Source of the DNA: Cladochytrium replicatum | Taxonomy: Eukaryota > Chytridiomycota > Chytridiomycetes > Cladochytriales > Cladochytriaceae | Reading direction: 5' to 3' | DNA length: 64,000 bases | Assembly (NCBI GenBank): GCA_025526935.1 | Contig: JAHLKD010000071.1 | Location: 62,001-126,000 of the forward strand | Shown here: positions 40,309-53,795 of the stretch, piece after piece | How positions within the stretch are numbered: the first letter of the stretch is position 1 | Layout: each line of letters starts with the position of its first letter | Position numbers and translations under genes: made by a program | The notes under the pieces: generated by a model | The model's database searches: none | What the model was told of the DNA's origin: nothing | Seen by the model: the letters and a program-made list of their open reading frames with translations, nothing else

Positions 40309-43300
40309 TCACGGTTTGTAAGGATTCTCCCCAATACACTCCGAAATCCTCACGACCCTGTAACCAGCTGCATACAACGTCGGAATCAACTGCAACGTGA
40401 AGTTCACCGTCGAAGTCGGGAACGAGTGCGACAGCGTAATCGGTCCCCCCAGGCCACCGCTCTTCTTACAAACGTCCAAGCCAGCATTGACCCTGGTCAT
40501 CGAGTCAGAGACTGATTGCGTGTTGTAGTCGTTCGTATCGATGTTCCAGATCACTGTTGCGACGTAAGCAAGGTCTTTGGCGGCACGGAGGGTGTCGTCG
40601 TTGAACTCGCCGTAAGGTGGACGCATGATCTGGGGCCGGACTTTGACGAGGGAGAAAATGGCGTCTTCGAGAGTTTGGAGCTCGGACTTTTGCTGGGCAT
40701 AAGTAAGGGTTGGGAGGTGAGGGTGGCTGGTGGATAAAATGGTTAAAGCGGGGATATGATAATGGACAGAATAAGTGCTCACGTGTAGGTGTGAGAGAGG
40801 AGATCGTGGCCCTCATTGTACACCCTCTTCACGAGTTCTTGGGTCACGGGCGTAGTGATATCACCAAAGTTGACACCGTTGATGAACCACGAGGCCTTAA
40901 TGTTGTACAACTTGAGTACATCAAGGAGATATGCGTCTATGAACAGCAATAATGTGAGCACCAAGAAAGTTGCGGGAAAATTTTGCGCTTACCATAATTT
41001 GTGAGGACCCCGTCTGTAGAAGAACGCAATAAGTCTTTCGCAGCAAATGAATTTGTGGATAAACTCACCATCATAAGTGAGCGCAAAGACTCCCGGCTTG
41101 GTACACTCATAAATGATCCTCGGCGCTCTGTTTGCGCCGTTTCCACCTACCGCCGGCACGTTCAGCGTCGACCCGATGTGACATACCGCGCCTGATTTAG
41201 GAGGCGGCGGCGAGGGAACAGAGACCGTGTTGCAAGCTTTACCAAATCCAGTCCTGCATCCAAGCCCGCAGTGATCCGATGACGCACCGCACCAGCCGTG
41301 GACCGAGCAGCACTGTGAAGATGGGCATGATCCGCCACCTTCGTGTGGACCGCAGCGGCCGTTTGATGTAGGCGAGCAGGATCCAAATGCTGGCTGGCAA
41401 CCAGAACCGCAGAATTCGGACGTTGAGCCGCAGAATCTAAAAATGGCGTGAGTAAACGTGGTCAGAGTTTTAAGCGAAGGCATACCCGTATTTGGAACAG
41501 CAGGAGCCGGACGGACAAACCACTGCTTGGCCGTTGATTGACCCGCAGAGACCGTCGACGGAAGTGGCTGTTGGTGCGAGCGTGGTCGTGGTTTTTGTTG
41601 TGGTTGTGGTTTTTGTTGTGGTTGCGGTTTTGCTAGTTGTAGCAGTAGTTGTCGTGGTAGTTTTGGTTGTGGTTGTCGTCGTGGTAGTGGTTGAGGTTGC
41701 TTTGATCGTCGTGGTTGTTGTGGTGCTCTTGCTGCTTGTTGATGGGGTAGGGTAAACACAGCTGCCGAAAAGCGGTTGGCAACCACCCAAGCAGAAATCG
41801 TTTCCAACACCGCAGTAACTAAAGAGTCAAAGTATTTAGTTGGCCAATCTGATTGCGTTGCATTGATCGAACACGTACTTCCATTGGGAGCAGCAGGTGC
41901 CAGTCGGGCAGATAAATACGGACCCATCGATGGCGCCACAGCGGCCATCCGTGGATGTGACTGTTGGAGTGTTTGTCGGGCGGGTGGTGGTCGTTGGGTA
42001 TACACAAGTTCCGTATTGAGGCTGGCAACCTCCGAGACAGTAGTCCAACGATATGCCGCAAGTACTTAAAATGCGCACCATTTAGCGACTATGAAAAATA
42101 AAAATGGGTAGGGTGATACTTACTTCCATTGACTACAGCAGGACCCGGTCGGGCAAATTAACACAACACCGCCGATAGGACCGCATGCACCATTGGTGGA
42201 AGTTTGAGTTGGGAAACCAGTGGTAGTTGTTCGAGTGGTGGTCTTAGATGAATTTGCGGTGGAAGAACTTGTTGTTTTGGTATTCGTAGTGGTGTTGGTA
42301 GTTGTTGTGGTTGTGGTTTTGGAGGGAGATGGGGATGGGGATGACTTCGTGGTGGTTGTCTTTAGCGTTGTCGTGGTAGTTGTCTTTGAGCTCGGCCATG
42401 GAGTACTGAAGTAAAAGGAAGTTGTTGTGGTCGTTTTTGAAGTTGGCAACGGTGTGCTGTGATAGAAAGACGTGGAAGTGGTCTTGCTTGACGTCGTCGT
42501 AGTGGTTAGGGTTGAGGTGGTCGTTTTAGCGGTGGTTGTTGTGGTTGCAGATGTTGTGGTGGGAGACGTGCTTGTGGTAGTGGTAACTGTTGGCGAAGGA
42601 GATGTGGTGGTCGTTGTTGTTGTCGTTGTTGTTGTCGTCGTTGTGGTCGTCGTAGTATCCGAGGTCGTTGTTTTTGTGGATTCATTTGCAGTGCTAGTCG
42701 TTGTTGTAGATATTTCGTCCGTAGTTGTAGTCGTGGTTGTTGTCGGTTCGTCTGTGGTTGTGGTCGTGGAAGAGGTTATGGGCTCGTCTGTGGTGGTGGT
42801 GGTGGCCGTGGTTGTGGCGATCGTTGTGGGCACATCAGTCGTTGTGGTGGTTGTGGTCGTTGTTGTAGCTGATTCGTCTGTGGTGGTTGTGGTCGTTGTT
42901 GTAGCTGATTCGTCTGTGGTGGTTGTTGTGGTCGTGGTGGTTGTGGTCGTTGTAGCTGATTCGTCTGTGGTGGTTGTTGTGGTCGTGGTGGTGATGGTTG
43001 TTGTGGGCTCGTCTGTGGTTGTACTGGTGGTAGTCGTCGTGGGGGTTGGAGTAGTTGTAAGTTCCTCCGTTGTGGTTGGAGTCGTGGTGGTCGGATCATC
43101 TGTGGGGGTGATGGTAGTTGTAGGTTCCTCTTTGGTTGTGGGCTCGTCTGTTGTCGTAATCGTGGTAGTTGCGGTCGTGACAGTGGTGGTCTCGTCAGTC
43201 GTAGTGGCGGCTGTGGTCGTTGTATCTGTTGTGAAAATATCTGGGGTCGTTACAGTGGTGGTAGTGGTTGGTTCGGCGGTTGTGGTCGCTGCAGTGGGTT

Positions 43301-44030
43301 CATCAGTGGTCGATGTTGTGGTCGATGATGATGTGGGCTCAAGTGAGGACGTTCCTTCGATCGTCGTGGTGGTGGACGTCAATTCAGAAGTCGTGGTAGT
43401 TGTAGAAGGTGACTCAACACTAGTGGTCGTCGTTGTTGTTGTCTCCGACACTGATGTTGTCTCAGAAGAGGGCACCTCAATGCTTGCCGTTGTTGTCGCC
43501 TCAGATGTGGAGACACCAGTAGTCGTTGCTGCAATTGTAGAGGATTCCGAGGTTGGTTCAGTAACGGAAGTTGTAGGTGTGGTCGTCACTTCCGACGGTA
43601 GGACGGATGAAGAAGCCGGAGTCGTACCCGTCGTTGCTACCTCTGAAGAAAAAGCAGAGTTGGACTCTGATGCGGACGCAGAGAGGTTGGGCGAACTTGA
43701 CAATACATTAGTTGTGGCATCGGAAGTGGGGACCGGAGTCGAGTCTGTAGTTGAGCACGGAGTGGATCTAGTCGCTACATCAACAGAGGTCGATGTAGGC
43801 GTGGAGTAACCTCCACTTATGTTGGGTGAAGTTGCACTGTTGAGCACATCAGATCTGAAATTGAAAGCTTCAGCGCGAATATGCCAAGAAAGAGAATATA
43901 AATACCTCGTACGAACTCTGCACGTTGGGCGCGCACTTGTTTTGTCTGCCAAAACGAGCGACACGACAAAACTCAAGGCGAGGAGGGCAAGCAAGAGTGC
44001 ACGAGCGAAGAATATTGAAGGTGGACGCAT
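40309..44030 (-). CDS. Chitin deacetylase with four CBM18 modules and a mucin-like Thr-rich region
   Basis: Roughly 1,050-1,100 aa in about nine exons. The ATG at 44030 starts a signal peptide (MRPPSIFFARALLLALLAL...LA). Exon 1 ends at 43906. Exon 2 (43854-42124) encodes some 500 residues of Thr/Ser-rich, probably O-glycosylated stalk. Then come four chitin-binding CBM18 modules with full cysteine sets: two end GGCQPQYGTC and GGCQPLFGSC, the others GSGCQPAFGSC and GLGCRTGFGKAC. The C-terminal NodB/CE4 domain has FALTYDDGVLTNYDAYL (catalytic and metal Asp pair), SHTYTHPHL (metal histidines) and RPPYGEFNDDTLRAA. It ends NPYKP. The enzyme removes acetyl groups from chitin in the cell wall. The lack of a C-terminal hydrophobic tail argues against a GPI anchor. 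Confidence 0.9.
42124..43854 (-). repeat. Coding low-complexity tract (ACN repeats) of the chitin deacetylase
   Basis: Irregular ACN codon repeats with recurring TDESA, TDEPT and ATT units make the Thr-rich stalk. Recent expansion is suggested by near-identical TDESATTTT units around 42860-42990. The opposite strand stays open for 445 codons of almost pure valine, a composition artefact. Confidence 0.9.
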
Positions 44031-45979
44031 GCTTGGCGCGGTCGGTTGCAATCTAGCGATCTATTCGAATTCTATGCAACACCAATCTATGGGTTTGCAG
44101 TGTCGGCACAGGGTGGAACAGCTCAAACGGCCCTCGGACGTTTTGTGTACCTTTTAAACAACAAAATATTGCCGAGCACCAACCAACAAATTTGCTCTTC
44201 CCACGCGTCTGGTGGAGATCTGGTGGCAGTGCCGCGAACTGCCAATGCAACAGCCAGCTGGGTGGATCAAGAAAGATTTATTATCAGTCAAATCAAACCC
44301 GATGATCTGCATTCTGTGCCTGAGGAATCTTACTCGCTATAAATCACGCCAAATCAAACCATTAAAGATCAAAGTGATCAGGACATTAACACTAAGATGA
44401 GAGTAATAATCGCTTTCAACAACAAATTTGTTTTAAGGGTGGCAGCACAGCTCATCACCCACTAATTTTCAATTGTTGTAACTTGAATACATGGAACAGT
44501 GAAATCCCAACAATTCTGACATCTCGGCAGGACGAATTGCTCAACGAACTGCTCAACGAGCAAGGGGTTTTTGAATACAATCTTTGCCTTAAGATTTTGC
44601 AGAGAGTCTCACCTGAGACGACATGACTCATCTGGTCCAGGTGGCACTCTTTCAAATCTAAAGAGATGTTTTCAAAGAGTGCTTCTCTGCTCACAAATGG
44701 ATTATATACTGAACCTTGTCTGTCAATTCTACTAGTCATCCCACCCGTCAACAGTCAAACCATTACACCAGTAAAACTTGTAAACCACTTTCAATTGGAC
44801 TATATTATCCGAGATGGTGCCGCTTGAAAGCTGGATTGAGCTCCGGAGTCCTGGCTTCACCGCTTAGTCCCTTTCACTTCCGCTCTGAACTCCAGCGTCA
44901 TCCAAAAGCTAATCATCTAATACGCTGTTGGCAAATTGGTTGGATGGTTGGTGGTGGTATAGCAAATGTGGCCAAAATGTTCTGCAGTGGTTGAATGGAG
45001 CGGTATAATGGCGATGCAATGACTTCAACGTTTTTGTAGTGGTAGAAGAAATTGGACCCAATCATCTCACCACCACTAGCTGCATCGTGATCCCAGCTAG
45101 GCCATTTTCCGCAACCAACCACTTGAATTCCCTTGGTCCGTCTATACAGACGCCGTGAATTACTCTGCGTCGTCGAGAAAGCGCAATTCGTACTCACACA
45201 TTAGCGTGGCGGCTGAAGGTGTTGCAGTAAAAATACTGTTGTTTTGTCAGAATTGTTTCGTTCGCGGAAATGGGCTTAAGTGACTCGATTTATTATTCTA
45301 TGCTATTTCAGTATTTACCGAAAATTTAACAATTCTCTAAAGTGGTTTTATTTTCTAGAAAGGACGACAAACCGTGACGGCTCTTTGGCGCCACGTGCCC
45401 AGTGCAACAGCTGCTCTGATATGAGGTATATTTGAGGTTGGTCTCAGGAGACAGCGAAACCAAAGACTAAAACTAGCTCTCACTTCAGATCCGCCAAGAA
45501 AAAGAACAAAGAAAAACCAGCCATACGATGCATCAAAGACATCTCTCCAAATCAGGAATATCGAAAGGCTATTTATTGCCATCGTTGGCTCGCTGTCGAG
45601 TCTATTTTTTTATATTGGGACGATGGTTTGTCTGGCAAGGTGAATGGTTGTCGTTGATTATGGAGAAAGAAAAAGTGGTGTGATTCATGTTTGTTTTATT
45701 TGAATGGCTGTGCTACGCTCGACAAATTGCTTTCGCAATCTGCCCGTGATCTTGGTTGCTACGCATCACCATTACCAAGCATTGCATTGCTGTGCAACGA
45801 AGTGCGGGCTGTGGCACACGTGGATGGAAGTGCTGAGCCATTCGGTTTGATTTCCCACAAATGCCAAATCCAAAAAATTGCTAAGCGCAGCAAAAATTTA
45901 TGATTCTGTGTCCTATGTGGCCTTATATCTTCTGCATCATCCGGTCGCTGCCAGATCCAGTCCGCTTCGATACTGAACC
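44031..45979. other. Intergenic, no gene recognised
   Basis: Shared upstream region of the minus-strand chitin deacetylase and the plus-strand methyltransferase. Frames at 44455-44751, 44913-45197, 45355-45582 and 45691-45903 show no recognised domain. Confidence 0.45.
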
Positions 45980-46840
45980 ATGGCATCCAAAGAGCTTAGC
46001 ACCACCGCAACAAACGCAACTGACCAAATCGCCCTGATCAACGAATACATAACTGGACCTCCAGGCGAAGAGCTTGTCCGCAGAATCGGCCTCGCCAACC
46101 TCGAACCCACCCAACCCCTCCACATCCTCGACAACGCCTCCGGAATCGGCACCCTCATTTTCCGGGCACTCGTTCTGACCCTCCGACCCTCCCAAATCGC
46201 CTCCATCACCGGCGCAGACCTCGACGAAAACTACCTCGCCTACCTCCGCAAACGTGCCGCCGCCGCATCTCCCGACGTCTCCGGCAAAATCCTCGCGGCG
46301 CGCCTCGACCAGCAAGCGCCAGGCCTCGAAGCCTCCCACTTTGACTACATCTTTAGCAACTTTGGGGTCTTCTTTGCGAAATCCGACGACGCTGTGCTGG
46401 CTGAAACGCTCCGCATGCTGAAACCAGCCGGCATCGCGGGGTTCACCTCTTGGAATAAGATCTCGTGGTGGAATGAGGTCCTCCTGCCGGCGCTGGCAAA
46501 ATTCTTGCCTGACGCACCGGCGCTGCCGGACCCGAAGCGGTTGTTCCCCGGACAAGCGTGGTTTGAGCCCGAGACTGCAAAGGGGAAACTGGAGGGCGCC
46601 GGTTTTGTGGACGTGCGGAGTGAGGTTTGGGCATTCACGCCCGAGGTGGATCCGAAGGACTTTGCGTTGGCTTGTGCGCACTTGGTGAAGAGTGTTGCGG
46701 CGCGGGTGTGGAGCGAGGAGGCGAAGGAGAAGTATGTTGGAAAGATCGAGGGGTCTTTTTTGCGGTATTTGGAGGAGGAGTTTGTGGGGGGACGGTGGAC
46801 TGGGCAGATGACGGCTGTTTTGACGTGGGGAAGGAAGTAG
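45980..46840 (+). CDS. Class I SAM-dependent methyltransferase
   Basis: A single exon of 286 aa, unusual here because nearly all neighbours are intron-rich. Motif I is HILDNASGIGTLIFRAL, followed by ITGADLDENYL (motif II acidic residue), FDYIFSNFGVFF (motif IV) and ETLRMLKPAGIAGFTSW (post-IV strand). This layout fits UbiE/secondary-metabolism small-molecule methyltransferases. The codon third positions are strongly C/G-biased compared with the flanks. The substrate is unknown. Absence of introns and GC bias could mean horizontal acquisition from bacteria or Dikarya, or high expression. Confidence 0.85.
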   Translation: MASKELSTTATNATDQIALINEYITGPPGEELVRRIGLANLEPTQPLHILDNASGIGTLIFRALVLTLRPSQIASITGADLDENYLAYLRKRAAAASPDVSGKILAARLDQQAPGLEASHFDYIFSNFGVFFAKSDDAVLAETLRMLKPAGIAGFTSWNKISWWNEVLLPALAKFLPDAPALPDPKRLFPGQAWFEPETAKGKLEGAGFVDVRSEVWAFTPEVDPKDFALACAHLVKSVAARVWSEEAKEKYVGKIEGSFLRYLEEEFVGGRWTGQMTAVLTWGRK

Positions 46841-47077
46841 TGCAACAAACGGCGAACCGGCACGACTGTCATTGAATGCAATAAAACAGCATGATCTGAA
46901 GTTGGCATAGCAGTGGTTGGATTTGAAAGCTGGAGTGGTTCAACGAATTCTTTGTGACAGCTAGATTGGCCAAATCTTGGACGTGACGAGACCCAAGCAG
47001 AATAAGGAGGAAGTTCCATCACCTCGTCACTTCGTTTTCCTGAACGTTTGTGTTCATAGCAACTTGAAAAGCAAGGC

Positions 47078-47543
47078 TGTTTAACCAGGACAAAAGTGTG
47101 GGTGGAAAATAAAACAAGGCAAACCGACAACTGAAATGGGTAGTCAATCAGCACTCGCTGTTCACAAAAAAAAACGTATAACCCTTTCAGTCAAAGCAAA
47201 CCTGCATCGACTCTTACCGAAGAGGTAGTAAAACGATACAAAGGAACAATCGTTTCAAATACCTCGCACATCAAACCAACATGACATGAGATATAGCGAT
47301 TCAATTCAGATGTTTAACCAGGACAAAAGTGTGGGTGGAAAATAAAACAAGGCAAACCGACAACTGAAATGGGTAGTCAATCAGCACTCGCTGTTCACAA
47401 AAAAAAACGTATAACCCTTTCAGTCAAAGCAAACCTGCATCGACTCTTACCGAAGAGGTAGTAAAACGATACAAAGGAACAATCGTTTCAAATACCTCGC
47501 ACATCAAACCAACATGACATGAGATATAGCGATTCAATTCAGA
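47078..47543. repeat. Perfect 233-bp tandem duplication
   Basis: Copy 1 is 47078-47310 and copy 2 is 47311-47543. They appear identical at every base, including an A9 run after TTCAC. Each starts TGTTTAACCAGGAC and ends GCGATTCAATTCAGA. No coding frame or RNA fold was recognised within the unit. Confidence 0.93.
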
Positions 47544-48032
47544 ATAGAGACAAAAAACTTCGAACTAAGCTTTGTTGAAAGTGATCAAAGAGAAATCGAG
47601 CCAGTATAAACGGTTTTTTGTTATTGGTTGATGTGTGTATGATGAATGGGTGAAGAAATGCATGATATAGTAAGGTTGCATTCCTTAAAAATTAAAACCA
47701 ACAATGGGGTGAAACCTGAAACGAATATAGTCCAAAAGGCGATAGATGTGTGTTCTGTGTATCATATGGGGGGAAGGAGTATACATAAGGTGAAGGGTTG
47801 TCCGAAAAAGTGCTTCGACAGAGGCAAAGTTAAAGACAACAGTACAAAAAGAGATAATAAATGCTGAAAGAAGGAAGAAAAAATATAAAAAGAAAAAACA
47901 GTTGCATGTGTTCTGGCATGTGTAACTATAGAAGTAATTGGCAAAGAGAGAAAAGCGTTACGAAACGAATGAAAACTCCAGTGTTCTCGCTCGAAGAGGC
48001 ACATAATCTCTTTTCACAAACTAGAGGCCCGT
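47544..48032. other. Intergenic, probable 3' UTR of the N/Q-rich gene
   Basis: Repeat-adjacent AT-rich sequence. A plus-strand 73-codon frame at 47646-47867 has no similarity. Nothing else was seen. Confidence 0.4.
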
Positions 48033-48748
48033 TTATCGCCAGCCGTTGGCGGAGTTCTGGGAGAAGAACTGGTTAGGAGCACCAGCGGTGGCTGCCGCTT
48101 GGGGTTGCTGCTGTCCAGGCTGCTGCGAGAGGCGGTTGTTATTGGGTTGCCACTGCTGCCTGGGAGTCTGACCCAGCTGTTGCTGCTGCTGAGGTTTGAA
48201 GTTTGAGGTGGTCCTCGCAAAGGGCGATTGACCATTGTTATTGTTTTGGTTGTTTGAGAAACCGTTGAAGGTGTGCCTGTTGTGGAGAGCGGGCTCGGAC
48301 TTCATCTTTCGGATTCCATTGTTCTGGGAGTTGGAGTATCGGTTGTTATTGCCGTTCTCAGAGGTCTGGTTGGTAGGGTTGCCGTTGAGGTCGCGTCGCT
48401 GGCCCCAGACACCTGGGCGGTCGGGACGAGCCCACTGACGCTTCGACTTCACAATCACGGGGAAGAACAGAGTGTTGAGCTGGTTTTGACTGAGATGCGA
48501 AAGGTCAGAACACCTCGCAGATAAATGACAGATTTTCATGATGAAACTCACGCCTTGTACACATCGTCGTGCGACTCTCCGGTAATTTGGATGGAGTTCT
48601 TCTCCTTGATGTAGGCGATGTCAGTGTATGTGTCGATGGCAATGGTTCGGATCGCGTCGGCATCAGGTCCAGCACGGAGACGCTGCTCGTCCCATCCTGG
48701 GGGGCAGTACACGAAGCCGATAACATCGACGGGGCCGTCAGTGAGCAT
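48033..48748 (-). CDS. N/Q-rich protein with a possible KH-like RNA-binding domain
   Basis: Two exons (48748-48552, 48489-48033) give 217 aa. The first about 90 residues look globular: IRTIAIDTYTDIAYI, then IKEKNSIQITGESHDDVYKA and QNQLNTLFFPV. The spacing of I...I-ITG....V..A resembles the second half of a KH fold, but the GxxG loop is not evident. The rest is disordered and rich in Asn and Gln (SQNNGIRKMK, NNQNNNNGQSPF, KPQQQQQLGQ), ending SQNSANGWR. It could be a small RNA-granule protein. It lies immediately downstream of NUDT21 on the same strand. Not recognised as a named family. Confidence 0.6.
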
Positions 48749-49021
48749 TGTGGCGGGTAGTAATAGAAGATTCGGGAAGATTGTTTTGATGAGATGGACA
48801 AACGAACTTGTGCAAGCAAGCAAGCAAAGACAGCAAAGATAGATACTACGGAGGGGTGCAGGGGATGGTTAAATACGGCACTCTTAAATTGTGTTGTCGC
48901 ACATATTATGCACTTCAAGTGGCAGTGGAGCGGAGCAGTGCCACTTGATCACAGGCACGTGGAGAAGTGACGGGGTTGATCATTATTATAATGTTATTGC
49001 TACTGTAAAAGTTGGTCGAGA

Positions 49022-50091
<1,070 letters not shown>

Positions 50092-50282
50092 TCACACAAC
50101 ACCGTATTCTCAAATCATCGAAACGAGCTGCCCCGTCAGCTCAGTTCCCGATGTCCATCAGGTTCTTCGACCTTTTACGAATCAAGAACATATACGCATA
50201 AAATTTCCGGGTCTCCGATTTTAGATAGCAAATCCCACGCTCTTGTGGCACAGAGCTCCTTATCGGTGATCCGACACCCGGC

Positions 50283-52053
50283 ATGGAAAGTGATTTGGAT
50301 GTCACGCACGGGACCATCGCAACCGTCAGCGATGGCGAAACCATCGTCACTCACGAACCCGAGATCGTCGTAGAAGACGACCCAACGCACCATCACGGTG
50401 CATCTGTTTCGGATGGCGTATATCACATCGTGTGAGTAAACTTGCTCGGTTCAACTGCGAAGTTTCTAAATTTTCTTGTTCTGTGCATATCAGATGCGTC
50501 ATTGCCGGATCCGGTATCTTGCAACTTCCGTATGCGTTGAATCAAGGAGGCTGGTTTGCGTTGCTGTTGGTTGTGTTCTCGGCTTTTGCGAACGAGTATT
50601 CGGGTCAGCTGCTTGTCAAGTGCTTGTACTTTGGCGGGTAGGCTGAATGGAATGGTGTGTTTGGGAGACACAGTTACATATTCTCCGCCACCTGTAGGTC
50701 GAGGCTGAAGGGATATTCCCACATTGGATACGTTGCGTATGGATATCGAGGAAGGACCTCGGTGGAGATATTCTTCAACATGATGTTACTGGGAGTCCCC
50801 GTTGTGTACATTGTCTTGGTAAAGGGTAATTCCAAGTCGGAAGAATTAAAGCTGATATGTACCTATCAAGTTGGGGTTGAATCTATCTATTCTCATTGGA
50901 GTTTTCACGACTCGTGGATGGTATGCTTCGGTGTTCATGTCAAATCGTAATAATCAACCTTTATCAGGATCATCATAGTCTCAGCCTTGATGCTGGTCCC
51001 ATTCCTCTTCTTCAAATCACTCAAAGAAGTCGCATTGTTTTCTGCCATCGGAGTGCTTTCGACCATCTTGGCGATAGGCACGGTGGTATACTACTCCGTC
51101 TGTGCGATTGCTTCACCATCCGAGGGCAGAGCGGAAGTTACCCACAAATTGGTGGATTGGGCTATGATCCCGAGTGCGCTCGGGAGTATCAGTTTCTCGT
51201 TCGGAGGGAACTTTGTGGTGCGTGTAGCTTGGCCCAAAGAATTCAAAGCTGATTATTGATCGTTTTTATGTGCAGTATCCTGAAGTGGAACGATCTTTGG
51301 CACAACCGCAAAAGTTCCCGCTCGTACTCTCACTTTCCATGATCATCATCACTATCATGTATATCACAACGGCAGCATTAGGGTATGCTGCATACGGAGA
51401 AAAGACGGTCAGCCCGATTTTGAACAATCTGCCTCAAGGTATTTACCAGTGAACTGTTTTTGAGTACATACATTGCTGAAACGAATGTTTCATTTAAAGG
51501 CTTCGTCGCCAACTTTGCAATCGCAGTCATCACAGCCCACGTTTTACTCGCGATTCCAGTCCTAGTCACCACATTCTCTCTCGACATGGAACGTCGCCTC
51601 GGCATTCTCAATCCCACTCGACCCAGCATCCTAAAACGGTCTGAAAGCGAATCCGATCCTCTTCTTACCGGAGCCACCGCCGAACCTCCACCAGACCACG
51701 CACTCGCAACCTTTGCAACCTCGCATCCTATCCCATCCCGCTCCATCCTCCGCTTGCTCATCCTCACATTCCTCTGCCTAGTCGCGCTCTCCGTGCCGTA
51801 CTTTGACGACTGCATGACCCTGCTTGGCGCGTGCGCGAACGGGGCGCTCATTTTCGTTCTACCGCCCCTGTTTGATTTCAAGCTGTACGGGTGGAGCGAA
51901 CGCTCGGCGAGGGAGAAGATCGCGGGGGTGGCGTTGATCTCGGTGGGTCTGTTTGCGGGTTTTGTTGGAGGCGCGGCGGCGTTGAAGACTCTAGTGGAGG
52001 ATGTGAGAAGGGAGCGAGGTGGGGGTGGTTTCGCGCTTTTTCTCCAGCGGTGA
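50283..52053 (+). CDS. AAAP-family amino-acid transporter (AVT-like), copy 1
   Basis: Seven exons (50283-50431, 50494-50637, 50698-50818, 50871-50920, 50968-51217, 51276-51438, 51500-52053) give 476 aa. After an acidic cytosolic N-terminus ending HGASVSDGVYHI the first membrane helix carries the AAAP signature CVIAGSGILQLPYALNQGGW. It continues with NEYSGQLLVKCLY, GYSHIGYVAYG, LMLVPFLFFKSLKEVALFS, IPSALGSISFSFGGNF, KFPLVLSLSMIIITIMY and GYAAYGEKTVSPILNNLP. About ten to eleven membrane segments are expected. Fungal AVT proteins export or import neutral amino acids across the vacuole membrane. The neighbour at 53796 is a paralogue with the same exon structure. Confidence 0.9.
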
Positions 52054-53795
52054 GGTGTGGACTGTATGAGCGGTATGAATCAATCTATTATTTCACTCGA
52101 TTTAAATTTATTTTTTTGTTTACACATTCATCGTTTGCTCGCATAAGGTTGTGCATCCAGTGACGTGCCCCAGAAGAATGCAAAAGATAGACCAGCGATG
52201 GCCAGGAAGCAAAGCCGCAAGTATCAAATGTCCCAGCATGGCTGCCGATCTTGGTTAGCCCAAAATGTCCAATCCACTTTTTTGACATTTGCTTTGCAGC
52301 AAATGCTAAAGATCACCCAAGCGTGTTTCAAAGTTAAGAGTGACCCTGTATGTTGAAGCCCTGATCTTCATTAATGCAATGCAATGGAAGAAACTCATCG
52401 TTGGTCCTGTTTGTCCAAGAAAAGCTTGCAATATTTTGTGTCTAGAAATTTTGCACTTCCAAAATGTACAATTTCTTGTTTCTGGAATCCACTTGCTCGG
52501 TCTCCTGGGTGTGGATGACACACATCACCTGTAGCCTTCACGTTCCAATTTCATCTTTAGAGACTAGAATATTTGAGTTTGGTTTATCATTTTGATCTAT
52601 TTCTGATCAGCTTAGAGCTCTCTGTGGATTGTGGATTGAACCAAGAGTTTTTCATGTTCAGCACAAATCACAATCAGCAAAAATCGTCCTACTTTGTTCC
52701 CACTTTATTCCAGATACTGCCCTCCCCAAGTTGAGTCATCGGTCTCGACACAAAAGATCACGCTGGACAGGCTAGCTTCGGTGCTCTTCCGATCTTTTGA
52801 ATTCGGGATTCGCCAGATCACAGTCTTAGATAGCGGTATTTTAGGACGTTTCATGGCTGGATGGTCCCACTTCAACTCTATTGATCCGATGGTGCTCCTT
52901 ACTTTATTGCCATTGCGATGCCCAGCGCAATTTTAGGCTGCAAGTTGTTTGTTCCGTGCGTATCACGAACCTATCCACCCCGCTAGAACACTGTTCCGGT
53001 GGTGCTCGAAAATGGATGGGCCGAAATCAGCCCAGAGTTTGATTGTGTGATCGGATCGCTGCTATTCAAGGAGGGCTACACTGACAATGAATACGTTGCT
53101 GGGGTGACTTACATTACCGTACAGCTTCAAGCACACCAGTAATTATAATCTTAAGACATATCATTCACCGGCATTTTACGTACGGAATTATGTGGGAGAT
53201 CTGTACAAAGGCGACCGGATGTTTCCAATCCTGCTCAGGATTTCTCCGTACTTGTGTCCGTCCCAGTTGAAAAATTTGTTTGCTAAATTTTGTTTGGGAT
53301 GTCTGCAGTGCCAGGCACACTTTATGACTTTTATAAAGGGGGGTTCGCTGGTCCCCAGCCTGAGCAAGCATTCTGCCTTGCTGCCCATCAACAGCCCCGA
53401 TCTCCTAGTATCCATTTTCGACAGTTTGGGGCCACTAAATGCTCCCTTTCCATCTGAATAGTTCCCACAACAAGCAAACCTTTGACACTTGTTTCAGAAG
53501 GTGAGACTTCCTTCTTCGCTTTGGTTCGTTCGGCGCACGGACATCCTGTTGGTCGATTAGAATTGCTCCAGTATAATAATAAGGTCTGCACAATAAAAGT
53601 TTGGCCGCAAAAAGCATTATCTTCACTTCAACCAGCGTCTTATTCTAATGCCTGCATCGAGCGTTTTGTTTGAATTAATCTCGAGCCGAATCCAACCAAC
53701 TTCCCACAGTCCCATTGGCCAGAATCCCAACGCCACACCAACGCAACTTGGTTTTGAGTTACTACGAGGGATCAAGACATTCGTCACTAGCAGCC
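52054..53795. other. Spacer between the two transporter paralogues, no gene recognised
   Basis: Several short frames on both strands (such as 53192-53461) show no known domain. It is not similar to the transporter coding sequence itself. It may hold an old insertion that spread the duplicated genes apart. Confidence 0.4.

Noticed and set aside
42472-43809. 445-codon plus-strand frame of almost pure valine
   Set aside because: It is the complement of the Thr-rich stalk (ACN read as NGT). There is no signal, start context or independent conservation.
46345-47154. 269-codon minus-strand frame
   Set aside because: Mostly antisense to the methyltransferase and running into non-coding sequence.
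53188-53465. Candidate exon between the two transporters
   Set aside because: Frames on both strands, no domain, and no similarity to the neighbouring transporters.
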